Of a stretch of DNA of 64,000 nt, positions 8,155 to 16,216 are shown one piece after another. A program made the translations under genes and the position numbers. This stretch comes from Nocardia sp. NBC_01730 (GTDB taxonomy: Bacteria; Actinomycetota; Actinomycetes; Mycobacteriales; Mycobacteriaceae), in the NCBI RefSeq assembly GCF_035920445.1, contig NZ_CP109162.1:682001-746000 (forward strand), read 5' to 3'. Each line of letters starts with the position of its first letter. Position 1 is the stretch's first letter. A model generated the notes under the pieces. The model was not told the origin of the DNA. It did not search any database and worked only from the letters and a program-made list of their open reading frames with translations.

Positions 8155-9663
8155 CTACCCGAAATGCCTCAGCGCCTGAGGGTATTCCGGCACCCCGGTG
8201 GAGTCTTGGTGGTCCACTCTGGCTTGCCAGTGGGTGAGCGTTTCGTCGTACAGGTGGCGGATCTCTTCGATGTTCTGGTTGTAGGTGTCCGGTTTCCATG
8301 AGCTGACGTCGATTGGTTCGAGTATGGCTACGTCGATGGTTCCGGGATGGACAAATGCCGAACTGCGCCAAAGGATTTCACCGGAATTTCGGATGACGAT
8401 CGGGACGATAGGAGCGCCTGATCGGGCTGCGAGTTGGAATGCTCCCTTCTTGAAGGGCAGCAGGTGCGGGGTGGGTGACACGCGGCCTTCGGGCGCTATC
8501 GCGACCGATCTACCCGACTGCAGGTCAGCAACGAGGGGTTCCAGTGTCCGCTTGGCTCGGTTGGGTGCGGACCGGTCGACAAAGATGACTCCGACGAATC
8601 GCAGCAGGGGACCGAATATTGGGTAGCGGCGAGCCTTCATTGCGACGACCCCGGTGAACGCAGCCCGGAGCACATAGGGGACGATCAGGGCGTCGATTTG
8701 GCTTTGATGGTTGAAAATGAAGACCGCTGGCCGGTGCGCACGGGTATGCTCGGAGCCGGCTATTCGCACTCGCACTCCGGCACAGCCGAGCGCAGCGGTT
8801 GATACCCATACATACATTCTGTCGATCGCAGACTGTCGGTCACGACGAAGCGAGCATACCGCCGCGGCAGCTGCCGCACCAAGGATAGCGAGCAGCCCGA
8901 GGGCAGTTCGTGCTATGCGGTGGGGTTCTGCGGTACAGCGTGGACGCAATCGCAGTACTCGCCAGCCTCGACGGCCCGCTACGGCGGACAGTCGGCGGTC
9001 GGGATTCACCGCGATCGAATTGCCGACGAGCGACAGCAGCGGAATATCCGACTCTCCGTTGGAGTAGCCGTAGCTGTGTGCGAGTTCTATGCCATTGGCG
9101 GTCGCGAACCTCCGCACAGCGTCGGCCTTGCGCTGGCCCGCTAACAGTTCGCCGTCGACAGCGCCGGTCAGCATCCCGTCGGAAACAGCCGTTTCGGTGC
9201 ATAGAACCCGATCGATGCCGAGTTCCCGTGCCGTGGAACGAATCTGAAAACGCACCGCTGCCGTCGCGATCACGAGTGTGTGGCCGGCCGCGTGGTGTGC
9301 CCGAATCAATTGCAAGACTTCCGGATACAGGTGCCCGGCAATGAAACGGGTGAACAGTCGATCCTCGATCTCCTCGAAATCTTGCTCCGTGCGGCCACGC
9401 CATACCTGGGATATCAGTCGGTGGATGCGGTCGAGGTATGCGGAGGTCTTCCCACCCGAAAGTCCGGCCAGCAGCGACCAGATCAGAGTCCGGGATCTCA
9501 TGGTTCGCGACGGCATCAACGGACCGGAAAGGCCCCGACGGAATCCCTGCAGCAGGGTGCCATCGAAGTCGAAAAACGCTCCGACGCCGGAACCCTGTGG
9601 GCCGGTGTGGATATCGTGCAGTGTCGCCGCAAGGGCCGCCTCCCGTTGTGGCGGCGTTTTCAT
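8155..9663 (-). CDS. Bifunctional HAD-IB phosphatase / 1-acylglycerol-3-phosphate acyltransferase (PlsC-like)
   Basis: A 502-residue protein when started at ATG 9663; the frame is open further upstream, but that extension is arginine-rich and not family-like. The N-terminal half is a HAD-IB phosphatase: motif I FFDFDGTLL (D32, D34), motif II in VIATAAV, and the acidic motif YGYSNGESDIPLL. A hydrophobic Ala-rich segment follows. The C-terminal half is a PlsC acyltransferase with NHQSQID (the NHx4D catalytic motif), FVDRSAPNRAK, the PEG motif APEGRVSPT and PIVPIVI. Family knowledge: such fusions occur in mycobacteria and relatives and are tied to phosphatidic-acid and glycerolipid synthesis at the membrane. 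No obvious operon partner. The start codon is the least certain point. Confidence 0.85.
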   Translation of the reverse strand: MKTPPQREAALAATLHDIHTGPQGSGVGAFFDFDGTLLQGFRRGLSGPLMPSRTMRSRTLIWSLLAGLSGGKTSAYLDRIHRLISQVWRGRTEQDFEEIEDRLFTRFIAGHLYPEVLQLIRAHHAAGHTLVIATAAVRFQIRSTARELGIDRVLCTETAVSDGMLTGAVDGELLAGQRKADAVRRFATANGIELAHSYGYSNGESDIPLLSLVGNSIAVNPDRRLSAVAGRRGWRVLRLRPRCTAEPHRIARTALGLLAILGAAAAAAVCSLRRDRQSAIDRMYVWVSTAALGCAGVRVRIAGSEHTRAHRPAVFIFNHQSQIDALIVPYVLRAAFTGVVAMKARRYPIFGPLLRFVGVIFVDRSAPNRAKRTLEPLVADLQSGRSVAIAPEGRVSPTPHLLPFKKGAFQLAARSGAPIVPIVIRNSGEILWRSSAFVHPGTIDVAILEPIDVSSWKPDTYNQNIEEIRHLYDETLTHWQARVDHQDSTGVPEYPQALRHFG

Positions 9664-10629
9664 GTCGTGGACTTTGCGGCGACGCCGAGTTCGCCGTCGG
9701 CCGTATGCGGTGATCGACGGTGTCCAAAAGATGGACTTGCCGCATGATCGGTGGTCGTTGCTGCCAGAATCTCGACGAAAAGCTGCACCGACAACTTTGC
9801 TGGGTTGACCACCGACCCGGCCTGCGATTCGATACAAGCAGTGAAGAATGTTGCGCATCCGACCGGAAAAAGAATTCAAGAGTCACCTTCGGGGCTGCAA
9901 ATGTATAGAACTGTGGAGGGCCGCGACCGCTGACAGAGCGCCGAAGACCGGGCGTCGATGGCGTTTTACGGCCAGGTCGTCGACGAGCAGGTGCGTGACC
10001 AGCGACAAGACCTTCATCAGGCTGGCCGCGTAGCGGCCACGACCAGGAGGATGGCGAGCTTCACTGTGGCTGCAGTCATTTCGTCTCCGGGTGCGCGGTG
10101 GTCGGCGATCTTCGCCCCGACGCATTCGGCGCCGTTGCCGAGTCGTCACTTCGGATCGGAACGTCCCCGAGTAGCGATTCTGGTGGGAGCAGCTCCGCTA
10201 GGCAAACAGCGGGACTATTTTTTACATTCTATTCAGATCGGGTACTTCCCCGCATCCCCTGGTGGCATCAAGTAATTGTAAGAAGTATTCGATGGGTGTA
10301 GATCGCCCGCTGGAAGCATCGGTACATGTCCGCCTACGCCCAGTCAGGGAGACAAACCTGCGAGTTGCAGCAGCGACCGGCCGGCTTCGTCCTGCTTGTC
10401 GTGATGGCGATGGCGGAAGAAGGTGGCGGCGTCGGGCAGGCGTGCGGTCTGCGGACCGTGCGCCGCCGCGACGAGCTCCGCGTTGTCCGGTGAGCCGATT
10501 CCGGATGGACGGCCGGGATCGTGTCGATGTGGCATCGTGATCGCGTACCAGGGAGGCATTGGCATACAACGAGTTGCGTGAATTGTCTCGGCGAATCCGC
10601 GGCGGGCTGTGGTTGCGTTGTGCGTCGCG
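9664..10629. other. Stretch without a supported gene
   Basis: About 970 bases upstream of the HAD/PlsC gene. Some frames are open for 60-100 codons on both strands, but none has a family-like sequence, signal or ribosome-binding site. A minus-strand run (MKVLSLVTHLLVDDLAVKRH near 9990-10050) might be a relic. The region probably contains the HAD/PlsC promoter and otherwise decayed DNA. Confidence 0.5.
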
Positions 10630-10805
10630 GACGTGGTAAGCGACCGAACTGCGGGATCGGTCGAGGTAGCTGACCTTGCCGTCTCGAAAGACCAGCCACC
10701 GCAGGGATGGGAGTCGGCAGGATGAGGGGGCTGCCGACTCCCATCAAGAGTATATGGTCGCCAAAGGCCATGACTTCCAGTGAAATCCGAAAACTTACCG
10801 CATTT
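10630..10805 (-). pseudogene. C-terminal remnant of a flavin reductase-like protein
   Basis: Two protein-like runs on the minus strand lie in different frames. One is RISLEVMAFGDHILLMGVGS (about 10737-10800), the other RWLVFRDGKVSYLDRSR (about 10650-10710). Read in order they resemble the end of the FMN-binding split-barrel flavin reductase domain (GDH...GxV followed by PLVFxxGxY). At least one frameshift separates them and the N-terminal two thirds is absent. The assignment rests on short motifs. Confidence 0.35.
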
Positions 10806-10845
10806 TGAGGTGGAGTTGCCCTGCGACGTGTGCACCGGATGCTGG

Positions 10846-11001
10846 TCAGCGATGGACCTGGTGTTCTCGTCTGCGAAGGCGATCCGGAGTCGTAGGCCGT
10901 CGGCGAGCCGAGCCGCCCCGCTGCGGCCAGCACAGGGCTGTCAGGATGAAGAGTACCTCCACGGCGATGACCGTTAGTGCGGTTAGTTGAAGAGTGGTCA
11001 T
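10846..11001 (-). CDS. Possible 51-residue single-pass membrane protein
   Basis: ATG 11001 to TGA 10846-10848 encodes 51 residues: a hydrophobic helix (LTALTVIAVEVLFILTALCW) followed by a basic tail rich in Arg. No good ribosome-binding site is visible. Support comes from a promoter-like pair on the same strand, TTGCAC and TTAGAT 18 bp apart, about 40 bp upstream, overlapped by two dyads. It may be a genuine small gene or the truncated start of a longer one whose remainder was replaced by the flavin reductase relic. Confidence 0.35.
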   Translation of the reverse strand: MTTLQLTALTVIAVEVLFILTALCWPQRGGSARRRPTTPDRLRRREHQVHR

Positions 11002-11043
11002 GTACAAGCCCGTTCGTGGTGGGAAGACAACCCTGTAGCCTAA

Positions 11044-11091
11044 TGCAAATCTAATTGCATCAGACCTGAGTTGTGCAAATTTATATGCACA
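11044..11091. promoter_or_regulatory. Two AT-rich dyads over a minus-strand promoter (regulator operator)
   Basis: Dyad 1 at 11044-11059 has arms TGCAA/TTGCA. Dyad 2 at 11073-11090 has arms GTGCA/TGCAC. Both share a TGCAAAT core and stand out as AT-rich in a GC-rich background. They overlap a minus-strand promoter (-35 TTGCAC, 18 bp, -10 TTAGAT) for the small gene at 11001. On the other side a plus-strand frame begins MSAVTAGGSELRRSLAGRLG at 11100 but decays, possibly the start of the lost cognate regulator. Confidence 0.5.
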
Positions 11092-11443
11092 CGGTTAGGA
11101 TGTCCGCCGTGACCGCAGGGGGGTCGGAGTTGAGGCGGTCGCTGGCGGGGCGACTGGGCGCAGTCCGAGCAGCATCCCGTTGGCGTCGAATACGACGCCG
11201 CCGTGGTGCTGGTACGGATCGGTGCGCACCCGGCGGAACACCCGGGCTAGCAGCAATGCCGGGAAGTCAAGGCGGCGGTTCCGGTCGTCAACTCTGTGGG
11301 TGGCTCGCCGTGGTCGACCGGCTGCGGTCGATCTGGGTGGCGAATTATGTTGTCCGCCAAGGTGTGTCAGTGAAGCGAAGACAGCGGAACTCCGGGTATT
11401 GATGGGTTGTCCTACCAAGACGCCCGCCGCTACCACTGGAGTT

Positions 11444-11570
11444 CCGCTGTCTGCTCAGTCTGCCATTCCTCGCGCTGCTGCGGTTGCACCGGGTGCGTTC
11501 GCCCCTGGCCATTTCGGCGAGTTGACCCAGATCGTGCCGTTCGAGATGGTCGACGAGGTGCTGGGCTCGA
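11444..11570 (+). pseudogene. N-terminal fragment of an IS4-family transposase
   Basis: The translation includes AFAPGHFGELTQIVPFEMVD and EVL, which matches the conserved N-terminal domain of IS4-type transposases as I know it. The similarity stops about 15 codons later, where the frame runs into solute-binding-protein sequence. No DDE residues or inverted repeats are present. Confidence 0.6.
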
Positions 11571-12165
11571 CCATGATCCGGGGCCGGGTTCGGATACTCA
11601 CCCTGGGGGCGAGCGAGTTGGTGTATCGCGGCTGCACGGAGACACACCGCCCGCAGGCCGATGTGTGGTGGGGAGGCACGTCGCAACAGTTCGCGCAGGG
11701 GATACAGACCGGTGTGCTGACCGTGGCTCGCCGGGATATCGTCGCGCGGGTGCCGGAACGGTACCGGGGGCCGGACAAGCTGTGGCCGGCGGAGATGCGC
11801 ACGCCGAGATCATCTTCTATAACAGCACGATGCTCACCGCGGACCGGGCGCCGAAGGACTGGGACGATCTGATCACCCCGAATATGAAGGAAAAGCTACT
11901 GATTCGCGACGTCGCGGCATCGGGGACGATGCGGAGTATTATCTCCGCGTTGATCGCGCGATCCGGCGATCCGCAGGTCGGGTACGCGTATCTGCGCGCA
12001 CTGGACCGCAACACGAAAGACTATGTCGCCAATCCCAGCGATCTGTATCTGCGGATCCGGCGTCAGGAAGCGCCGGTCAGCGTCTGGAATCTGCAGGACG
12101 TACTGATCCAGCGCGGCGCGGGAGCACCGTTGACTGTCGTGATGCCGGCCCGCGTCGGCCGCGGA
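11571..12165 (+). pseudogene. Iron-type ABC solute-binding protein fragment
   Basis: Family-like sequence runs through HRPQADVWWGG, then (after a frame change near 11810) EIIFYNSTMLTADRAPKDWD, IRDVAASGTMRSIISALIAR, YVANPSDLYLRIRRQE and VSVWNLQDVLIQRG. This is the central part of a periplasmic Fe3+/thiamine-type binding protein. The signal peptide and N-terminal lobe are missing (replaced by the IS4 fragment), there is a frameshift, and the C-terminal third is lost where it abuts an oppositely oriented P450 fragment near 12160. Confidence 0.7.
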
Positions 12166-12557
12166 TTCCCAGCGCCGCACGGCACGCTCTACACACGCAG
12201 TGATATGCCCCTCCATCGTCCGCAGCTGCGCGACGTGAAAGGCTGGTTGCATCAGGCGGCGCTGTCGCTTCCAGTGCTCGCCCTCACTGGTGACCAACCC
12301 GTTGCCGAGCGCAGCGCGGAACGGTTTTATCAGCGAACCCTTGACATAGTTCGCGGCGTTGGCCGCCAGGATGCGGCGCACATACTCGGGGTGGCTCACG
12401 ATAAGGTTTCCAGCGGTCCCGCGCCGATCCGCACGAGGCCGTCATGGTGCGCGGCAGCGTCCATGACGAAGCGGAAGGGATCGCGGATCAGGCCGGGTCG
12501 GATCCCGGCGGAGGGCGGGGTGTGCGTGGTCGGGTCGGGAGCAGTGGGCCGGGCCAT
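12160..12557 (-). pseudogene. N-terminal fragment of a cytochrome P450, frameshifted
   Basis: From ATG 12557 the minus strand encodes PPSAGIRPGLIRDPFRFVMD...VRIGAGPLETL. After a one-base frameshift near 12400 it continues in the next frame as VSHPEYVRRILAANAANYVK and EGEHWKRQRRLMQPAFH, typical of the P450 region up to helix C (WxxxR, here WKRQR). The I-helix, ExxR and heme Cys parts are missing because the similarity ends near 12160. This is distinct from the intact P450 at 14834-16060. Confidence 0.75.
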
Positions 12558-12907
12558 CGTCGGCTTCTCTCGATACGCGTGAAAGGGTGATTCCGCGAGC
12601 CGTCGGCGCGGTCGCCGTCGGCCATTGTCGTCTGTGCCGAGAATATTTGCCGTACAGGGCATCCGGGCGGGCGAGGCGGAGAATTTGCATCCGTTTGATA
12701 ACCGAATGTTTCTGGTGCGAAGCGCATCCGAGCCTTCCGGGTAGGTCGTACAGCGACTCCGAGTTCCGGCTTTCGCCGGGGTACCTGGGAGTTGGGATCG
12801 GTGGAGTGGTAGCTCGCTGTCATCCCGGTGATCCCAGGGTTTCGGCAACGCCTCGATCGGGCCGTCGCGGATCGGTGGGTGAGTCTGCCTGCCGTCCCCG
12901 TCTGGGG
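12558..12907. other. Stretch without a supported gene
   Basis: About 350 bases between the P450 fragment and the membrane-protein gene. Open frames here have biased, Arg/Pro-rich translations with no motif or ribosome-binding site. Nothing recognisable was seen. Confidence 0.5.
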
Positions 12908-13276
12908 TCAGTACTCGACGACGTCGGTGGGCGAATCCTCGGGTGGGTCGGTGCGCAGCCGCGACCAAAGGCCGGCCACGAGGATGACGACGGTCACGAT
13001 CAGCACGTGGGCTGCCATGAGCACCAGGAATGGCAGGACGAAGCCTTCGTCGGTGGCGGCACCGCGGTCGCCTACGCAGTACAGGGTGTAGTTCACCGAC
13101 GTCCCCTCGGAATCGTGGGTCGTGTCCGACACTACGATCGGCTCACTATAGGGAGCCGAACAGAACAGCGGTGCAGTGAGTTTCGCTTCGCCGGGCCAGA
13201 TCGCAACGGGTAGTACGGTGCTGAAGGCTCCCACGCCGAGCCCGGTCGTCAGCGCTGTCGTGAGCAGTCTGGCCAT
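12908..13276 (-). CDS. Small membrane protein with two transmembrane helices
   Basis: A 122-residue protein: N-terminal helix (residues about 4-28, LLTTALTTGLGVGAFSTVLP), an extracytoplasmic loop of about 60 residues with two cysteines (LFCSAP and LYCVGD), a second helix at about 83-105 (VLPFLVLMAAHVLIVTVVIL) and a short acidic tail. The start lies 3 bp after the stop of the lipoprotein gene upstream, so the two are co-transcribed and probably translationally coupled. The paired cysteines suggest a disulfide outside the membrane. No family was recognised. Confidence 0.7.
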   Translation of the reverse strand: MARLLTTALTTGLGVGAFSTVLPVAIWPGEAKLTAPLFCSAPYSEPIVVSDTTHDSEGTSVNYTLYCVGDRGAATDEGFVLPFLVLMAAHVLIVTVVILVAGLWSRLRTDPPEDSPTDVVEY

Positions 13277-13279
13277 CGC

Positions 13280-13933
13280 TCAGGCCTGCCTGGTACGGAG
13301 GAAGGTACCGGTGTGGTCGAATTCGGCGATGATCTCCGACCGAGGTGAAACCACATTGGCGACGATGCGGATGTCGCTGTCGAACCGGCTCACCACGATG
13401 ATCGTCACCTGGGCGTCCGGGAGCCCGCTCCGGGCGAGGGCGGTGTCGACGATGTCCTCGATGCGTGCCAGGCCGGGAACTTCGCTCACCGCGAATCCCT
13501 CGCCGTCGAGGTCGTCGAACGCCGAAACGCGTACCGGCTGCGGCGCACTGAGCTCGCCGAGCGTGAACGAATAGTCGTCCAGCGCGCGTGACCCGTCCGG
13601 ATGGCGGATCCGCAGCCGCACCACCGATTGTCGTGCCGCCAGATCGCCGCGTCCCGCCAGGAACCGGGTCACTTGCGTCGGTTGCTCGGCGAGGACCAGC
13701 CGGAACTGTCTCGAATCCGGTGCGGTCAGGATAATGACGTTCGCCTGAACGTCGGTGACCCCCAACCGTTCGCGCACGGCGGCGATCGCCGCCTCCGGTA
13801 GGGCACTCACCAATCCGCCACCCCGGGTGCGCATCTCGTGCTCGAAATCCGCGCGGTCCACCGCCCCTACACATCCGGTGGTGCCCAACACGATCGAACA
13901 CACCGCGGCTCGAAGCCACCCACGACGGCGCAT
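13280..13933 (-). CDS. Predicted lipoprotein, unknown function
   Basis: A 217-residue protein from ATG 13933, chosen because it begins a clean lipoprotein signal: MRRRGWLRAAVCSIVLGTTG followed by the lipobox Cys (GTTGC). The frame stays open for 27 codons upstream without family-like sequence. The mature part is about 195 residues of mixed alpha/beta character (for example VTDVQANVIILTAPDSRQF and IEDIVDTALARSGLPDAQVT) with no catalytic motif I can name. It is followed 3 bp later by the two-helix membrane protein, suggesting an envelope-associated pair. Confidence 0.7.
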   Translation of the reverse strand: MRRRGWLRAAVCSIVLGTTGCVGAVDRADFEHEMRTRGGGLVSALPEAAIAAVRERLGVTDVQANVIILTAPDSRQFRLVLAEQPTQVTRFLAGRGDLAARQSVVRLRIRHPDGSRALDDYSFTLGELSAPQPVRVSAFDDLDGEGFAVSEVPGLARIEDIVDTALARSGLPDAQVTIIVVSRFDSDIRIVANVVSPRSEIIAEFDHTGTFLRTRQA

Positions 13934-13949
13934 GCCGGAATGATATGCG

Positions 13950-14475
13950 CTGTCCCGGCCTCGTGCGCGGGTGTCGTCGCCGATGTGAGCGGGTTCGGGA
14001 CGCTGCTCGCACACGGCGCGTCCGAACCGCTCGATCTGTCCGAGCGCAACTGCTCGTCTACCACGATTCCGTTGTCGGTCGCCAAGTCGGCACCTCGTGC
14101 GAGTTCGTCTCTGGGTGCCGCGCCGATCCCGTAGACGACGAGGTCGGCAGGCAGCGACTCCAGATCGGTGGTCACCGCACGAACCTGCCCGTTGCCGGCG
14201 ATCCCGCGAACGCTGACTCCGGTCAGCACACGGACGCCACTACGCTCATGTTGTTCGCGTAGATGTGGTTCCAGCTGGAGGAAACGGCTCGGCCCAACAA
14301 TCGGTCAGCCACTTCCACCACGGTCACGGTTGCTCCGTGCGCGGCTGCGACCTGGGCGATTTCCAGGCCGATGAATCCGCCGCCGACCACAACGACGTCG
14401 CGTGTGCTATACGTATGCGTATATGCAAGCTCGGAGTATGCGTGGCTGTCGGAGTTCCTGGTCGCGGTCATCCAC
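13950..14475 (-). pseudogene. Ferredoxin reductase, truncated and frameshifted
   Basis: The minus strand reads RDVVVVGGGFIGLEIAQVAA (the second, NAD-binding GxGxxG of a ferredoxin reductase), then ADRLLGRAVSS. At about 14265 the frame changes and the sequence resumes as LEPHLREQHERSGVRVLTG, DLVVYGIGAAPRDELA and NGIVVDEQLRS. A degenerate GDCASVPNPL-like stretch follows near 14000. The FAD-binding N-terminal third and the C-terminal domain are missing. It lies directly downstream of the ferredoxin and P450 genes on the same strand, so it was probably the third gene of that redox chain. Confidence 0.75.
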
Positions 14476-14518
14476 CAGCGACGCCGGGAATGCCGCCTGC
14501 CTGATCATGACCCGTTCA

Positions 14519-14740
14519 TCAACTTCCCCCGGTGTACCTCTGGTCCCAGGATTCGTCGATGTCGAGTGCCACGGACGGGCAAGCATCCAGGGCCTCCCGC
14601 ACTGCTGAGTGATTGCGCCGCGGTCTTGGGTCGAGCAACCGCACCCTGCCGTCGTCCTCGTCCTGATCAAAGACCTCCGGCGCGATAAGGGCGCACATGC
14701 CCGAGCCGATACAGCGCTCCCGATCCACAGAGATTCGCAC
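14519..14740 (-). CDS. Small ferredoxin (3Fe-4S type), P450 partner
   Basis: A 73-residue ferredoxin from GTG 14740 with a good ribosome-binding site (GGAGATAA). Cys10 and Cys16 in RCIGSGMCALIAPEVF plus the distal DACP give the three-cysteine C-x5-C...CP pattern of actinobacterial [3Fe-4S] ferredoxins that feed electrons to P450s. Typical length. It lies 93 bp downstream of the P450 on the same strand, so it is very probably the P450 electron donor. With the adjacent reductase broken, electrons must come from a reductase encoded elsewhere. Confidence 0.9.
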   Translation of the reverse strand: MRISVDRERCIGSGMCALIAPEVFDQDEDDGRVRLLDPRPRRNHSAVREALDACPSVALDIDESWDQRYTGGS

Positions 14741-14833
14741 TTTCGTTATCTCCTTTCGTGACTAACCGAAATGATCCACAAGACAGGCCATGAATGCGCG
14801 TTCCTGCACAGTTGACGCGCTCGGCCGATGGTT

Positions 14834-16060
14834 CTACTGGCCCGTTTCCGTCCAGGTGACCGGCAGTTCGTGGACGCCGTAGATATTCATGTCGGTCTTG
14901 AGTTTCACCTCGTCGGCGGGGATGGCGAGCGCGAGGGTGGGGAAGCGACGCAGCAGTCCCTCGAAACCGGCGCGCATCTCGATGCGGGCCAGTTGCTGGC
15001 CGAGGCAGGTGTGGATGCCGTGGCCGAAGGCCAGGCGACCGCGGGCCTCGCGGCGGATGTCGAGAGTGTCGGGGTTGTCGAAGCGCTGGGGGTCGTGGTT
15101 GGCGGCCAGCAGGGAGACAACAACGGTCGATCCCTTGCCGATTGTTGCACCGCCGAGTTCGATGTCCTCGGTGGTGTAGCGATAGAAGATATCGGCGACG
15201 GACAGGTAGCGCAGGAGTTCCTCGACGGCATCGGGCATCAGATCCGGGTCGGCGCGCAGTTCGGCCAGCTGCTCAGGGTGCTCCAGGAGCGCGAAGGTGC
15301 CCAGTGCCAGCATGTTGGCGGTGGTCTCGTGGCCCGCGAGCAGCAGCAGGAAGGCGATGCCGACCAGCTCCTCGATGGTCAGGTCGTCCTGGCGGGCCAG
15401 GTCGGACAGTATGTCGTCGCCGGGTTCGGTGCGTTTGCGCGTGACCAGTTCGGCGAGGTATGTGGTCATTGCGCCGTACGCGGCCATCTTCTCGTCGAGC
15501 GGCTGGTCCTTGACCAAGAATTTGGCGGAGTTGACCTGGAAGGTCTCCCGGTCCGTGTAGGGGACACCGAGCAGTTCGCAGATCACCAGCGAGGGCACCG
15601 GCAGCGCGAACTCCTCGACCAGGTCGACCGGCGGGGTGCGGCGCGCCATCTCGTCCAGTTGCCGCTCGGTGATGTCGATGATGTGCTCTTCGAGCTGCTT
15701 CATGCGTCTGACGGTGAAGGCGCCGGTGAGCATGCGCCGCAGCCGGGTGTGGTCCGGCGGGTCCATGGCGACGAACAAGCCCGGAATCTGCGGGGACGGT
15801 TCGGTGGCGACAGGCATGCCGGGGGTCTCGTACGGTACGTGGAGAATGCCGATGTCCTGGCGGGAGCTGAACCGGGTATCGGCCATGAGCTGGCGGACCG
15901 CGTCGTAGCCGGTGACGAGCCAGCCCTCGTGACCGTCGGGGAAGACCATGGGACTGACCGGGCGAGCCTCGCGCAGTCGGGTGATCTCGCAGGGTGGGTC
16001 GAAGGGGCCCGCATTGCGCTCCATGGGGAGGCCGTGCGGGATGGGAGCCGTTTGACTCAT
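14834..16060 (-). CDS. Cytochrome P450 monooxygenase
   Basis: A 408-residue soluble class I P450 from ATG 16060, preceded by AAAGGA. Landmarks: WLVTGYDAVRQLMADTRFSS near the N-terminus, FVAMDPPDHTRLRRML, I-helix oxygen-binding motif LLAGHETTAN, K-helix EELLRY (ExxR) and heme-ligand loop FGHGIHTCLGQQLAR with C352. The sequence style resembles CYP105/CYP107-type secondary-metabolism P450s; the substrate cannot be read from sequence. The ferredoxin gene follows. The promoter region carries three heptamers of the SARP type (16109-16137), so expression is probably driven by the divergent regulator. The frame is open far upstream of ATG 16060, but that part is not P450-like. Confidence 0.93.
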   Translation of the reverse strand: MSQTAPIPHGLPMERNAGPFDPPCEITRLREARPVSPMVFPDGHEGWLVTGYDAVRQLMADTRFSSRQDIGILHVPYETPGMPVATEPSPQIPGLFVAMDPPDHTRLRRMLTGAFTVRRMKQLEEHIIDITERQLDEMARRTPPVDLVEEFALPVPSLVICELLGVPYTDRETFQVNSAKFLVKDQPLDEKMAAYGAMTTYLAELVTRKRTEPGDDILSDLARQDDLTIEELVGIAFLLLLAGHETTANMLALGTFALLEHPEQLAELRADPDLMPDAVEELLRYLSVADIFYRYTTEDIELGGATIGKGSTVVVSLLAANHDPQRFDNPDTLDIRREARGRLAFGHGIHTCLGQQLARIEMRAGFEGLLRRFPTLALAIPADEVKLKTDMNIYGVHELPVTWTETGQ

Positions 16061-16108
16061 CTGGGTTCCTTTCGTGGCGGCTTGTTTCGACCACAGTCGC
16101 CGACGGAT

Positions 16109-16137
16109 CTGACATACGACTGTCACGGCTCTGACAC
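16109..16137 (-). promoter_or_regulatory. Triple heptamer SARP operator of the P450 promoter
   Basis: Read on the plus strand: CTGACAT (16109), CTGTCAC (16120), CTGACAC (16131), each separated by 4 bp, giving an exact 11-bp period. This is the layout of SARP operators. On the minus strand a -10-like GACTGT follows 10 bp after the array, then the P450 ribosome-binding site and ATG. The same array and spacing occur at 21180-21208. Confidence 0.8.
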
Positions 16138-16216
16138 CGACCATGCCGGAGACCTGGTCGGCTGGCCCCGTGCGACGACGAAACGCCTGCCAATTGCCCA
16201 TGGCAAGATCAGCCAG

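Noticed and set aside
9664-9879. 72-codon upstream extension of the HAD/PlsC frame
   Set aside because: Arg-rich, not family-like; ATG 9663 leaves a typical short lead-in before the HAD motif.
11095-11436. Minus-strand frame with RRLDFPALLLARVFRRVRTD
   Set aside because: Protein-like run of about 40 residues but no recognisable family and no start signal; may be another relic.
14828-16216. 463-codon upstream extension of the SARP regulator frame
   Set aside because: It is antisense to a clearly coding P450, has no family-like sequence, and the SARP domain starts at its usual residue at GTG 16217.
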